Positions 32,701 through 41,647 of a stretch of DNA of 64,000 bases are shown in pieces. The notes under the pieces are model-generated. The model was not told the DNA's origin, did not search any database, and was given only the letters and a program-made list of their open reading frames with translations. A program made the position numbers and the translations under genes. This DNA comes from CAIOZA01 sp964464375 (GTDB lineage: Bacteria; Bacteroidota; Ignavibacteria; Kapaibacteriales; UBA2268), in the NCBI GenBank assembly GCA_964464375.1, contig CAYXFU010000006.1, positions 1 to 64,000 of the forward strand, in the 5' to 3' direction. Each line of letters begins with the position of its first letter. Position 1 is the stretch's first letter.

Positions 32701-33976
32701 TCTATGGGTAGAAGATATTAAATGGAACCGTGCTCAAACAGACTTCAATTTTGTTGGTAATCCACCAACCAAATTCTCAATTCCTATAGGACAGTCTGTG
32801 TCAATACCTGTTGTATTCAACCCGAAACAGGTGGGAAATCTTGCAGAGAATATCGATGTTGTAAACGATGCTCACGAAGCACCGGATTCGATTATAACAT
32901 CAACTACTGATGTTAAAGGAATTGCGTATAGTCAAGGGATCTCAAATACAGATATTGATTTTGGAATCATTACTCTCTGCGACGAACCTGTTAAGACATT
33001 CAATATCGCTAATAATGGCAGTGGAGATATAACAGTTTACGATGTAAGATTAGAATCAGGTGACCAAAGTGTATTTTCAATCCAGTTCAATAGAGAAGAT
33101 ATCCCGTCAATGGAAGCCAGAGATTATAAAGTCAAATTCAATCCAGACAGAACAGGAAACTTTTTTGCAACCGCAAGAATTTATTCAAGTGTTGATAGTA
33201 TTCATACGGTAACATTCAAAGGATCTGTATTCGATATGCCAATTCAGCTCAGCATGAAGAGATATACAGCGGATGACAAATTGGCTCCAGGATATAAAGT
33301 TTGGATGGATGTTAGTATAAAGAATGAAAAAGCATCAGACGCCAAAATTAATTATCTACAGGCTGAGATTGTTTACAAGTCAACATGGATGAAATATGAC
33401 AATGCTATTAATAAAGGTGCAGGACTTGATGCTAGCTGGACTGTCGATGCAGTAGAGCAGAAGATAGACAACACAACAACCAAGTTGATTATTACTATGA
33501 AGAGTGCCACAGGTATAATGAATGCGAATAATGCAGTCATTGCATCTCCAAGATTCATGATACTCCTTTCAGACAATAAAGATTTCGAGCCATATTTTGG
33601 CAAAATCACAACAGCCGACAGAGATTCATGTGTTAGGAACTCAAGCTTACCGGGCAGAATTGTCATCAACACTTGTGTTGCCGATCTACGCGGAATTACT
33701 TTCTCATCACAGAAATTCATGCTTTATGAGATTGATCCTAATCCCGTAACAGGTAACAATATTAAGATTAGTTATGATGTTGCATTCAAAACTGATACCA
33801 AGGTTGACATAGTAGATGCTACTGGTTCGATTGTTAAAACCATAACTAATGAAACCAAGGGCGAAGGAAGATACGAAGAAGTAATCTCATCAGCAGATTT
33901 GAACTCCGGAATATACTTTGTCAGAATGGTTTCAGGACCTTACTCAGAAATTCGCAAGATGGTGATTTCTAAATAG
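29744..33976 (+). CDS. Large secreted protein: IgGFc-binding-like domain, ASH-like repeats, T9SS sorting domain
   Basis: 1410 residues; signal peptide to about residue 23 (…NQANSQ); GGAG before the ATG. Residues about 35-490 match the IgGFc-binding-like N-terminal domain seen in surface proteins (FWVAIPPNE, SDQPISVYVLNAK, LGIPQSGWGNEYIHCSYYD, SSKPVGLISFHE, LPPVVAWGKKYVTVEY). Residues about 610-1180 contain repeated ASH/choice-of-anchor-D-type Ig-like units (VEVTGIAFGSI…LSNVGDSIVTIKSI, FNPKQVGNL, DFGIITLCDEPVKTFNIANNGSGDI). A type A sorting domain without palindromic insertion closes the protein (DPNPVTGNNIKISY…SGIYFVRM). Probably a long surface adhesin. A strong terminator follows. Confidence 0.82.
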   Translation: MINRFFTTFLILCLWIIVNQANSQGRKPSPEEMLFNSSQGRVFWVAIPPNEIFGYQANALEIYVASAKDCNVTISNPYTGLLKTKKVSAMKITTFSSVDGDLSWNMECRESEEIRSDKVIKIESDQPISVYVLNAKLVTSDGFLGIPQSGWGNEYIHCSYYDFKEIQDWYSGFIIIAGEDNTKVNVELRGRGKGSGKTFLGRDLGDKFQITLNAGQTYMVGGNGKSRGIWDMTGSKITSSKPVGLISFHERTIIPAYDIWNGRDHLSEMLPPVVAWGKKYVTVEYKRDKGMGDYFRIVGSQPNTKISCKYYDKDDGRILGNYEGTLKNAGDFLEFLEVFVPQGAINTIKSVRGTSVWEADKPVLLMQYAYSQDWDNMTEFDPFMIIVVPQEQYIPGTVFQTPASSAFITNWFNIIAEHDSTDLAFSDLKSIKIDGQPISNFAGGSRFTYNQIPTTNLYWAKLAMNPGAHKIVGNGKTKFGGYIYGFSYADSYGWPAAMALNKLDITDTLPPVLTKAGDCGTFYVNATEKRNGKADDNPRQVDQGVRTIELLDGSINYNLTITNPDPFVDYPPVYTADFVLEVKDKSQDAFAVFSVTDNYGNFSIDSVSYEADKISLDPSKIAFGSIRLGTSKLMTAVLSNVGDSIVTIKSIKLEKGKEYKIISGGAPPEFDIPPGGTHNIVIEYTPINESLDPKYEDKDSLLIVTRCDTSNYYIHGRAVFPRIAVEDWNAGSVVVNKKVCKDVQTGTGLKIWNEGTDELIITGIKGVVLPFTTTPSNINFPIKIAAGGDYFLSTPCFSPPATQQYSIDVTFESNAGSGDSVSNWMGRGIEPGPYVTPYDFGKIRVNSDRVGTVYIKNSGNAPVKIAGTKLRFGDKGFSIISTIPTPSVATPLDLQPDTAKSGITEIVVTVKFNPKVEFDAEDFVHPIFDASETGLNSDDVFNFVKGYAYIPKIEVTGYVFDPPILFNTIHPNIGNIVIKSTSTSAPLWVEDIKWNRAQTDFNFVGNPPTKFSIPIGQSVSIPVVFNPKQVGNLAENIDVVNDAHEAPDSIITSTTDVKGIAYSQGISNTDIDFGIITLCDEPVKTFNIANNGSGDITVYDVRLESGDQSVFSIQFNREDIPSMEARDYKVKFNPDRTGNFFATARIYSSVDSIHTVTFKGSVFDMPIQLSMKRYTADDKLAPGYKVWMDVSIKNEKASDAKINYLQAEIVYKSTWMKYDNAINKGAGLDASWTVDAVEQKIDNTTTKLIITMKSATGIMNANNAVIASPRFMILLSDNKDFEPYFGKITTADRDSCVRNSSLPGRIVINTCVADLRGITFSSQKFMLYEIDPNPVTGNNIKISYDVAFKTDTKVDIVDATGSIVKTITNETKGEGRYEEVISSADLNSGIYFVRMVSGPYSEIRKMVISK

Positions 33977-33995
33977 AAACAGACAAATAGAACTA

Positions 33996-34034
33996 AAGAA
34001 GCTGTTCCGTCAAAGAACAGCTTCTTTTTTTTTT
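33996..34034 (+). terminator. Intrinsic terminator
   Basis: Perfect 12-base stem AAGAAGCTGTTC / GAACAGCTTCTT with loop CGTCAAA and an uninterrupted T-run. Confidence 0.92.
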
Positions 34035-34139
34035 CTGCAATCCTCAAAAAAAAATATCCACCTAAGTTCCTTATATTATTATTTCTTATGATTTCACCCC
34101 ATAATTATTTAATTTTGATAAATATTTTTTTATAAAATT

Positions 34140-34172
34140 TGTAACTTTTTAATATTATAATGTGTCTTAGTA
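34140..34172 (+). promoter_or_regulatory. Upstream motif shared with the gene at 56432
   Basis: TGTAACTTTTTAATATTATA and the following TGTGTCTTAGTA match, with one gap and few changes, the segment at 56372-56403. Each lies 60-70 bases before a start codon. It may be a promoter of a non-standard type. Confidence 0.35.
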
Positions 34173-34209
34173 TTAAACAATAGTAAAAAATTGAAAATTG
34201 TAGATAGAA

Positions 34210-34776
34210 ATGTTTTTTAAAAAATCAAATATAATCGATGACAAAGCCGTAACGAAAGCAGTTTCCGAGATGCAGAAAGGAAGCGCTCAGGCTTTTCATT
34301 TATTATATAATAAATACAGCCAGGCTATCTACCGCTACTGTTTTAAGTTACTTAATGACAAAGATCTCGCCGATGATGCCTTCCAGGAAGCTTTCATTAA
34401 AGTCTATGAGCACAGGCTCGAATTCAAAGGCGCAAACTTCCAGTCGTGGGTTTATACAATTGCTCACAGAACCTGCCTGAATTATCTTCGTACCAAGAAA
34501 GAGAATGTATCGTTCGAAGAAGAGTATCAGGCTCCCGTTTTTGAAAGCGATGAAGATTTCGGAGCAAAACAGTTTATCGAAAAAGCTGTAGCGGCTCTGC
34601 CTCTATCGTTGCGCGAAACTTTAGTCCTGCGCGAGTATGAAGAGTGCTCCTATCAGGAAATTGCAGAAATTTTAGATATAGATATTTCATTGGCTAAGGT
34701 TCGGGTACACCGGGCAAGGCTGATTTTAAGACAAATGTTACAACCTTTGGTTAAGGAAATTTATGAATCTCGATGA
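34210..34776 (+). CDS. ECF-type RNA polymerase sigma factor
   Basis: 188 residues with region 2 at about 25-92 (LLYNKYSQAIYRYCFKLLNDKDLADDAFQEAFIKVYEH, FQSWVYTIAHRTCLNYLR) and region 4 at about 122-178 (ALPLSLRETLVLREYEECSYQEIAEILDIDISLAKVRVHRAR). Regions 1 and 3 are absent. It directs RNA polymerase to a specific promoter set. The next gene overlaps it by 14 bases and looks like its anti-sigma factor, so its activity is probably gated from the envelope. The surface genes from 36434 on are candidate targets. Confidence 0.94.
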   Translation: MFFKKSNIIDDKAVTKAVSEMQKGSAQAFHLLYNKYSQAIYRYCFKLLNDKDLADDAFQEAFIKVYEHRLEFKGANFQSWVYTIAHRTCLNYLRTKKENVSFEEEYQAPVFESDEDFGAKQFIEKAVAALPLSLRETLVLREYEECSYQEIAEILDIDISLAKVRVHRARLILRQMLQPLVKEIYESR

Positions 34777-36250
34777 TTTAATATCGAAATATGTCGATAG
34801 TGAACTAACTCCTCAGGAGGATAGCGAGCTGAGAAACATTCTGTCAGAGGATAATTCCGCCAGGGAAATCTTCGACACGGATGTGTTTATTCATTCCGCT
34901 ATTAAGGAAGAAGCTAAGAACATTCGTCCATCAAGCGTTCTGCTTGGTGAAACAGAAGACAAAATTCTGATGAAGATACTGGCTAATCAGCCAATCGTGG
35001 GCGATACAGTTTATCCACGCAGAAGAAGATATGCTTTTGCTACAGCAGTCATGGCTGTGATGCTTCTAGGTTTTCTCAGAATAAATGATTTTCAGATGTT
35101 TAATGATAAAACCGGAATGGCTCTTATACTCGAGCAGGAAAGACGTAATCTGGATAAGTCATTTAACAATTCACAGATTGAAGCTGATTCACCCGAAGAT
35201 CTTACTATGCTTAATCCAAGAGAAGAATCAGTTTCTCGCAGTTCAAATCAACTTATTGCTTCAATCCGATCAAACCATAATAATATGATCTCTTCGGTTA
35301 CTTCACACTCGAATATAGTGGCTTCCGTTCCTCTCAGACAAGCTGAAAACGATGTGATGGCAGCTAATACAGTAAATAATACAGAAACAGAAATTGTCAC
35401 TGAAAATGTTACTCCAGCACAACCCATGATTGAAAAAAATAATGAATCAATGATTTCATCAGGTGGAGCCAGTGTACTTTTTAATCAGAATTTGGCAGCT
35501 ATGACAGCAAATTCTAAAACAACTAACATGAATTTTCAACCTAACACTGAAAATAGTGGTTTACAGTTGAATCCAGTACCAAAGCAAATGGTAGTCAATA
35601 CTCAACAGTCCGTTAGTTCGATGAATATGCCAAGTAACTTCAATCAGCAAAACTATTATGGCAATACTACTAATATACAGCTTGGTTCTTTCTTTGGAAC
35701 TAATCTTGTTAATGCTGGTTTCGACAACACGAGTTTGAAGAACGCATCAGTTGTCTCTAATTTCTCACAGAGCATTGCCTGCGAATTGACAAAATCACAG
35801 AGAGTTGGTTTGGAGCTTGGTTTCACACAGTTTACTTTCGATGATCAAAGAATCGGTCGCATTCCTTCAGGTATTCAGAAAACACCTGATTATTCTTCAG
35901 GAAATGTTAAAATCGAAGAGTTCGGATCAGGTACCGATGGTAGCAGTATTACATTCCCTTATACTGTCAATGTAAATAAACAGATTCTTTGGGGATCAGT
36001 ATTTTACGAACAGGTGTTTGTTAATTTCGATCAAATATCAATAACAGGTAGGTTAGGGCTTGGCGGTACAAACGACGGCCCACTAAGTTATGCTCGTTTA
36101 TATACTCAATTTGATGTTTTCAAATGGCTGTCTATCACAGCAGGTGCAGACGGACGTTATTTCAAAACTGTGCTTAATCCGAAACAATCACAGTCAAATG
36201 ACTGGAAATCTTCTCTCTCTATTATTTATGGGTTCAAATTAAAGATGTAA
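34763..36250 (+). CDS. Anti-sigma-like protein fused to an outer-membrane beta-barrel-like domain
   Basis: 495 residues. The first 90 residues resemble an anti-sigma N-terminus (LDDLISKYVDSELTPQEDSELRNILSED...) without the zinc-binding HxxxCxxC motif. One membrane helix follows at about 95-112 (FATAVMAVMLLGFLRI). Residues about 115-290 are a low-complexity, Asn/Ser/Gln-rich linker. The last 200 residues are alternating strands typical of a small beta-barrel (GLELGFTQFTFDD, LWGSVFYEQVFV, ISITGRLGLGGT, SLSIIYGFKLKM). The layout suggests one protein that spans from the inner membrane to the outer membrane and controls the sigma factor. It overlaps the sigma gene by 14 bases. Confidence 0.75.
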   Translation: MNLDDLISKYVDSELTPQEDSELRNILSEDNSAREIFDTDVFIHSAIKEEAKNIRPSSVLLGETEDKILMKILANQPIVGDTVYPRRRRYAFATAVMAVMLLGFLRINDFQMFNDKTGMALILEQERRNLDKSFNNSQIEADSPEDLTMLNPREESVSRSSNQLIASIRSNHNNMISSVTSHSNIVASVPLRQAENDVMAANTVNNTETEIVTENVTPAQPMIEKNNESMISSGGASVLFNQNLAAMTANSKTTNMNFQPNTENSGLQLNPVPKQMVVNTQQSVSSMNMPSNFNQQNYYGNTTNIQLGSFFGTNLVNAGFDNTSLKNASVVSNFSQSIACELTKSQRVGLELGFTQFTFDDQRIGRIPSGIQKTPDYSSGNVKIEEFGSGTDGSSITFPYTVNVNKQILWGSVFYEQVFVNFDQISITGRLGLGGTNDGPLSYARLYTQFDVFKWLSITAGADGRYFKTVLNPKQSQSNDWKSSLSIIYGFKLKM

Positions 36251-36315
36251 AGCTGGATTTTAATCAACTTATTTTGTTTTCTAATGTATGTGTACTGATG
36301 TTTTTCGAATTATCT

Positions 36316-36347
36316 TTTAATTAATTCAAAAATTGTTTCTATATTTG
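36316..36347 (+). promoter_or_regulatory. Bacteroidota-type promoter before the surface gene cluster
   Basis: TTTA at 36316-36319, a 20-base spacer, and TATATTTG at 36340-36347, an exact -7 element. The transcript would begin near 36353, with a leader of about 80 bases before the GGAGG-preceded ATG at 36434. Confidence 0.5.
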
Positions 36348-36433
36348 AAGTTATGAAAATTGTAAAAAAGGACTTAATTAATAAACTATAAACATCTAAA
36401 CTTAAAACAAACTATTTTTTTAGGAGGCGCGCT

Positions 36434-38356
36434 ATGAAATTGTTACGAGTTTTCGTAAGTCTTACAATCATTATCTTTTGTCTTGCTGTTTCTGCAGAAT
36501 CAGCCAACGCAAGAGAATTACCTGCTACTGGTAGGAATTTCCTTCAAAAGGAAATTATTCCTGCAAATCAAACAGTTACTATCAAACATCCGGTTGATAA
36601 AATGCAAGCAGCAATCGGCAGTTTTAATATTGTTGATTCACTTGCCAATGCGTATTCATACTTTACAACTGACCAACAGCCTTTTGTATATTATGCACCA
36701 ACCAATACACTTATAACAGTTAAAAGAGGTGCATTAGCTGCTTCTGCAGGCCAAAATACTCTTAATGACCTTTATGTTCGTACATCTAAGGACTGGGGTG
36801 TAACCTGGGCTCCGGCAGAGCAAATTTATACAGCTACTGGTGGTCAAAATGCTCGCTATCCTAGCGTTTTCGGTTTCGAATATGATGGCAAAGTAGCTTA
36901 TATGTTTACTGCCCCAATGACAGATGGAAATGGTTGGCAGGGCTTTATCAATGGTCTTTATTATGATGGAAGTAGTATTCCATCCTTTTCAAAGCAGTTA
37001 ACAATTGGCGGTAAAGCTTACGGTTGGAATGGTACTGACTCTAAACTTTTTGGTGCAGTCTTAGGTACAGAGGCTTATGGTATTGCCACAAGCATTCTTA
37101 TGCCTCCGGGTGGAGTTCCCCTAGAAGATAATTCAGCTATCGGTTTACGCTCATCAATAACTTTTGAGGAGTGGCCTGCTGAAATTCCGGCAGCATGGGC
37201 TGCTAGCACGTTTGTAACACCTGTTCCTGCGGTAGGTGGCAGAACAGATAGCTTGAGAAATTCTTCTGTTATCGGATTAAAAATGGAAGAAACTGATAAG
37301 ATTTTATATTTTGCTGCTTATGGCAGATTTAATGTTTCCGATGATAATACTGTCAATCTTCCGGGTGTTTCCAAATCAACAGATTTAGGTAAAACCTGGA
37401 GTTCCTTCGAGGTTTTCCCTCGTTCGGTTATAAATAACTATGCTACAAGCTTATCATTAGATCCTACTGTAGTTTACATAGGTGGTAATCAGGATTTTGT
37501 ACCATTTGCTGGAGGTGATTACAGCTTTGTAGTTTCTCTGAATGAAGATACAACCAAAACAGGTACACTATATGCTGATGCTCTTCACCAGACAGTTGAA
37601 CTCTACAAAGAAAATAATCAGTTCGGTTTGAGACCAATTGCTAATACTACAGGTTATACTTTAGCCTACACAGGAGCAAATGCCAACAACCAAATGGGAG
37701 ATGAGCTTATGGTTACAAGAACTGTGGACGGATCTGCTCTCTTAGTTAAATGGGTTGATTTCGTAAATGCTCTTGATGGGAATGGTGACACAATTCGCAA
37801 CTATACAACTGATGTCATGGCAGCTCTTCGGTTGAAGGATTCCAAAAAGTGGTCAGATCCACGTGATATTTCTGAAAGTGAAATCTATGACAGAATCACA
37901 TGGATACCTAATTATATAGCGAATGACTTAAAGTCAGTCCCGGTTCTAAAGCTGGAATCAATTCCTAATCCTGGCGATACTCCAGAAGCCGCCGCTCTAC
38001 TCCAGCGATCACTTGAGACTGCTACTCAGTACGTAATGGTAGGCAATTTCGATGCAAGCTTACTTTTAGGTGTAGAACAAGAAGAAAAAGGATCAGCATT
38101 CTCATTACCGGGAGTCTATCCCAATCCGGCTTCAACCGAGATTTATGTCGATGCAATGTTGCCATCGTCTGGTAATGTTAAAGTCCAGCTATGCGATATG
38201 TTCGGAAGAAATGTCGTTGCTCCTTTTGCAAATGTTGTCGGAGCAGGCTCGAACACATTCAGATTTGATGTGTCGGGTGTAGTTTCCGGAGCTTACTTTG
38301 TTAAAGTAGAATACAATGGCAATAGCGAAACAAGATTAATTAATATTGTTAAATAA
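36434..38356 (+). CDS. Secreted protein with sialidase-like propeller features and T9SS sorting domain
   Basis: 640 residues; signal peptide MKLLRVFVSLTIIIFCLAVSAESANA; start preceded by TAGGAGGCG. The body has Asp-box-like units (TSKDWGVTWAPAEQIY, STDLGKTWSSFEVF) that suggest a BNR/sialidase-type beta-propeller. No catalytic sialidase residues can be assigned. The last 78 residues are a type A sorting domain (GVYPNPASTEIYVDA…VSGAYFVKVEYNGNSETRLINI) with no palindromic insertions. It is the first gene of a run of four (36434-47447). Confidence 0.82.
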   Translation: MKLLRVFVSLTIIIFCLAVSAESANARELPATGRNFLQKEIIPANQTVTIKHPVDKMQAAIGSFNIVDSLANAYSYFTTDQQPFVYYAPTNTLITVKRGALAASAGQNTLNDLYVRTSKDWGVTWAPAEQIYTATGGQNARYPSVFGFEYDGKVAYMFTAPMTDGNGWQGFINGLYYDGSSIPSFSKQLTIGGKAYGWNGTDSKLFGAVLGTEAYGIATSILMPPGGVPLEDNSAIGLRSSITFEEWPAEIPAAWAASTFVTPVPAVGGRTDSLRNSSVIGLKMEETDKILYFAAYGRFNVSDDNTVNLPGVSKSTDLGKTWSSFEVFPRSVINNYATSLSLDPTVVYIGGNQDFVPFAGGDYSFVVSLNEDTTKTGTLYADALHQTVELYKENNQFGLRPIANTTGYTLAYTGANANNQMGDELMVTRTVDGSALLVKWVDFVNALDGNGDTIRNYTTDVMAALRLKDSKKWSDPRDISESEIYDRITWIPNYIANDLKSVPVLKLESIPNPGDTPEAAALLQRSLETATQYVMVGNFDASLLLGVEQEEKGSAFSLPGVYPNPASTEIYVDAMLPSSGNVKVQLCDMFGRNVVAPFANVVGAGSNTFRFDVSGVVSGAYFVKVEYNGNSETRLINIVK

Positions 38357-38396
38357 ATCATCTAATCATGATAAGATGCAATTTTCGGAGTTAAAT

Positions 38397-41300
38397 ATGA
38401 AAAGAATATTTATTATATTTTCACTAATGATTTTTGTTGCGGCTAATTCCCTTCAGGCAGGTATATATGGTACCCTAAAAGGAAAAGTTCTCGACAACGA
38501 AGGTAAACCAATCACCGGTGCTTCGATCAGAATCGAAGGTACAAGACTTGGTGGTTTCACAAAATCAGATGGTAGATACATTATAACTAACATCAATGCC
38601 GGGACATGGGTGGTTAAAGTATCATTTGTCGGGATGAAGCCACAATCAACTCAGGTAAGAATTTCTGCTGACGAACCTACTGAGATTAATGTTGTTTTGA
38701 AGCAAGATGGCGGAGATGTAACTACAGGAACAGTAACTGTTACAGCTGATCAACTTGTTAATAATAAAAAGCTTGGTGATATTAGAGGCCAAGATAAATT
38801 TGGTTTAGAGAATATCGGACGTGAAGGTATCCAGTCTATCGTCGGTCTTAGTGCCGGTGTGTTTAATACTGGTGGTGGATTCGTTATCCGTGGTTCGAGA
38901 GAAAATGAATCTCAGATTCGCGTTGATGGCAGCGATGTCGGCAATCAATTTACAGGTAGCTTTGGTATAATGGGTTCAACCTACTATCCAATGATCAGCT
39001 CCTTTGCCGCAGAAGAAGTTCAGGTACTAACGGGTGGTTTCTCGGCTGAATACGGAAATGCTCTCGGTGGTTTTGTCAATACTACTACCAAATCGGGCAG
39101 AACAGAAGCTTACGAAGGTTTGCTCAGATGGAGAACAGATGTCCCGTTCCTTTGGGGCTCACAGAAATCAGGATTACAACTTTACCGCGTAGGCGATAGA
39201 TTGAATTATACAGAGAATGGTCCTGGTGCACAGCTTCAGGGTTCTCAGGAGACCGGTCTAGATTTCGGTGTAGGTGGACCTCTGCCTTTATTAAATAAAT
39301 CAACATTCTATATTTCTTCCAGATATTTCTACGAAAAATACCGTGGAAATAGCTATGAAATCTATGATCCGCTTCATTATGATATGAATGGAAATTTATC
39401 ACAGAATAATTTGGGACAGTATGAAAATAATCGATCCTGGATTAAGAACATAACCGGAAGATTGAAATTTGGCATATCAGATGATATCGATTTAACAGTT
39501 GGCGGTTCATTTGGTATGACCAACATAGAAACTGGTGGGATGGGCTGGCTTTATGCTACAACTCCTGGAGCAGTTGCTGGACTTAATACTTATGGTATAG
39601 CAGAGAACTTAGCAAAGCAACCTGTTGCAAATCAGACCGTTATCAATATAATGGCAAAACTTAATCACAGACTAGTACAAAGTCCGGGTTCCAGTAGCTT
39701 CTATGAGTTAAACATCTCTAATAATACAAATAATGATGCTCAGGGCAAAAGAGCAAACTTTGATGCTCCCGGTTATTTCTCAGGATTTCAGATTATTGAA
39801 CCTCAGGATAAATATGAGGTCATTAATAGCAATCTGACTCTTGGTAGAGATAAAGTAATTGATCATTATGAATTTATGACAGGATCAAGATTCACTAATG
39901 ATGGTTATTTAAAAGGCGACAATGCATTAATCAATCCTTTGACCGGCTATTATGAAGGTTCAGGTTCGGCTGCAACAGGCGAAAATGCTTGGGGATTGGT
40001 TAATTACTTTATGACACATGGCAATGCTGGGGGATTCGACTTCAGAAAAGGAAACTACTGGCAGGTTGACGGTAGTTACAATTATGATATTACCGGTGAA
40101 TGGGAGCATTCATTCAAAACAGGATTTGAAGTTAGATTATATTCTATAAAGAGATCAGAAAACGGTCTTCCATGGGATGGTAATCCATTCTTCGATGTTT
40201 ATACAGACGAATATGGTGGAAACCTGTATAAATATGATGAACCAGCTGTGTATGACGTAACAAGCAAAGGTTTCAATCCTATGAATATTTCAGCCTACGT
40301 TCAGGATCAGATTACATATAAAGGAATCATCTTCACACCTGGTTTGAGATTCGATTATTTCAATCCTAATTCAAGATACAGAACTATCCTGGATAAATTC
40401 CAGTCTATTTCTTCTGATAGTGGTTTTGCTGATGTTAAATCAAAATTCCAGATTAGTCCTAGAATCAACGTAACTTATCCTATAACAGAACGTTCAAACG
40501 TATCGTTGTCTTATGGTCTATTATTCATGATGCCGCAGATGGGATATATGTTCGATGGTTTCAACGTCAGTGAACTAAGAGGCAATCAGCCAATTGGTAA
40601 TCCTAATCTTGAAGCTCAGAGAGTAAATCAATATTCAATTGCATACAAAAATCAGATGACTGATGATTTTGCACTTGATATATCAGCCTACTACAAAGAT
40701 ATCTACAATCAGCTTGGTATTTCGGCAGTCGAGGCAGTTCCTAATCCATACTTCCTTTATACTGTTTCTGATTATGGAAGCTCAAAAGGATTAGAAATTG
40801 AATTAAGAAAGCGCCCAATTGACCATTTTGGTTTTACAATAAATTACAACCTATCGCAAAGTATTGCCACAGCCGCCGGTCCGGGTTCAAATTACAACAG
40901 ACCTGTAGATCCATTTACAGACAAATCTGCTTACCCTCTGGCACCTTTCGCTACAGGTGGTGATAGAAGACACAGAATCAATGCAATCCTTAATGCAGTT
41001 TGGGGAGCGGGCGACGGTCCATCAATAGGTGGAATTAAACTTTTGGAAAATACATCGATCAATTTCACCGCTTGGTTCCAGTCTGGTACACCTTATACTA
41101 AATTAGATAGATCAGGTAACGCAATCGGTGATGAGAATGCCGAAAGACAACCATCATTCTGGAACACAAACTTCAGATTCCAAAGAACATTCGCTCTTAA
41201 GGATTGGTTTGGCGAATCCGCAGGTAAATCCAGCCTGACTTTCTTTGTTGACATTGATAATATGTTCAATAACAGACAGGCAGCTTCTGTATTTTCAAGA

Positions 41301-41594
41301 ACAGGTGATCCTATCGATGACGGTACTAACTTCTATAAACCAATAACTGACTTCAGTCCGACACAATATTACAGATATGGTAATTTCGGAATCGCAGAAT
41401 CATTTTCTGCTGAACAGTATAATATCTATGGTGAAAGATATTATGGTATAAATGGAGATGTTGACAAAAATGGTGTAGTTACTTTAGCAGAAAAAGCACA
41501 GAGATTTGAAGAATACCTGGAAGTAGTCAGAAGATTCAAAGGTAACTTCATGGCGCCTATAACTGTTTATTGCGGACTCATGTTCCGGTTTTAA
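38397..41594 (+). CDS. TonB-dependent outer-membrane receptor
   Basis: 1065 residues from the ATG at 38397, which follows TTCGGAG; an in-frame ATG at 38346 overlaps the preceding gene. The signal peptide is followed by a carboxypeptidase-regulatory-like beta-sandwich (about 22-105, GTLKGKVLDNEGKPITGASIRIEGT), a plug domain (about 125-240, FVIRGSRENESQIRVDGSDVGN, EEVQVLTGGFSAEYGNALGG) and a 22-strand-type barrel ending in Phe. Such receptors import ligands with energy from TonB. No SusD gene follows, so it is not a standard Sus pair. The partners here are a giant secreted protein and a PorV-family protein. Confidence 0.93.
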   Translation: MKRIFIIFSLMIFVAANSLQAGIYGTLKGKVLDNEGKPITGASIRIEGTRLGGFTKSDGRYIITNINAGTWVVKVSFVGMKPQSTQVRISADEPTEINVVLKQDGGDVTTGTVTVTADQLVNNKKLGDIRGQDKFGLENIGREGIQSIVGLSAGVFNTGGGFVIRGSRENESQIRVDGSDVGNQFTGSFGIMGSTYYPMISSFAAEEVQVLTGGFSAEYGNALGGFVNTTTKSGRTEAYEGLLRWRTDVPFLWGSQKSGLQLYRVGDRLNYTENGPGAQLQGSQETGLDFGVGGPLPLLNKSTFYISSRYFYEKYRGNSYEIYDPLHYDMNGNLSQNNLGQYENNRSWIKNITGRLKFGISDDIDLTVGGSFGMTNIETGGMGWLYATTPGAVAGLNTYGIAENLAKQPVANQTVINIMAKLNHRLVQSPGSSSFYELNISNNTNNDAQGKRANFDAPGYFSGFQIIEPQDKYEVINSNLTLGRDKVIDHYEFMTGSRFTNDGYLKGDNALINPLTGYYEGSGSAATGENAWGLVNYFMTHGNAGGFDFRKGNYWQVDGSYNYDITGEWEHSFKTGFEVRLYSIKRSENGLPWDGNPFFDVYTDEYGGNLYKYDEPAVYDVTSKGFNPMNISAYVQDQITYKGIIFTPGLRFDYFNPNSRYRTILDKFQSISSDSGFADVKSKFQISPRINVTYPITERSNVSLSYGLLFMMPQMGYMFDGFNVSELRGNQPIGNPNLEAQRVNQYSIAYKNQMTDDFALDISAYYKDIYNQLGISAVEAVPNPYFLYTVSDYGSSKGLEIELRKRPIDHFGFTINYNLSQSIATAAGPGSNYNRPVDPFTDKSAYPLAPFATGGDRRHRINAILNAVWGAGDGPSIGGIKLLENTSINFTAWFQSGTPYTKLDRSGNAIGDENAERQPSFWNTNFRFQRTFALKDWFGESAGKSSLTFFVDIDNMFNNRQAASVFSRTGDPIDDGTNFYKPITDFSPTQYYRYGNFGIAESFSAEQYNIYGERYYGINGDVDKNGVVTLAEKAQRFEEYLEVVRRFKGNFMAPITVYCGLMFRF

Positions 41595-41647
41595 TTGACA
41601 AATAATTGAAAATGAAAAAAATAATTACAATACAAAGGGTAAATTAA

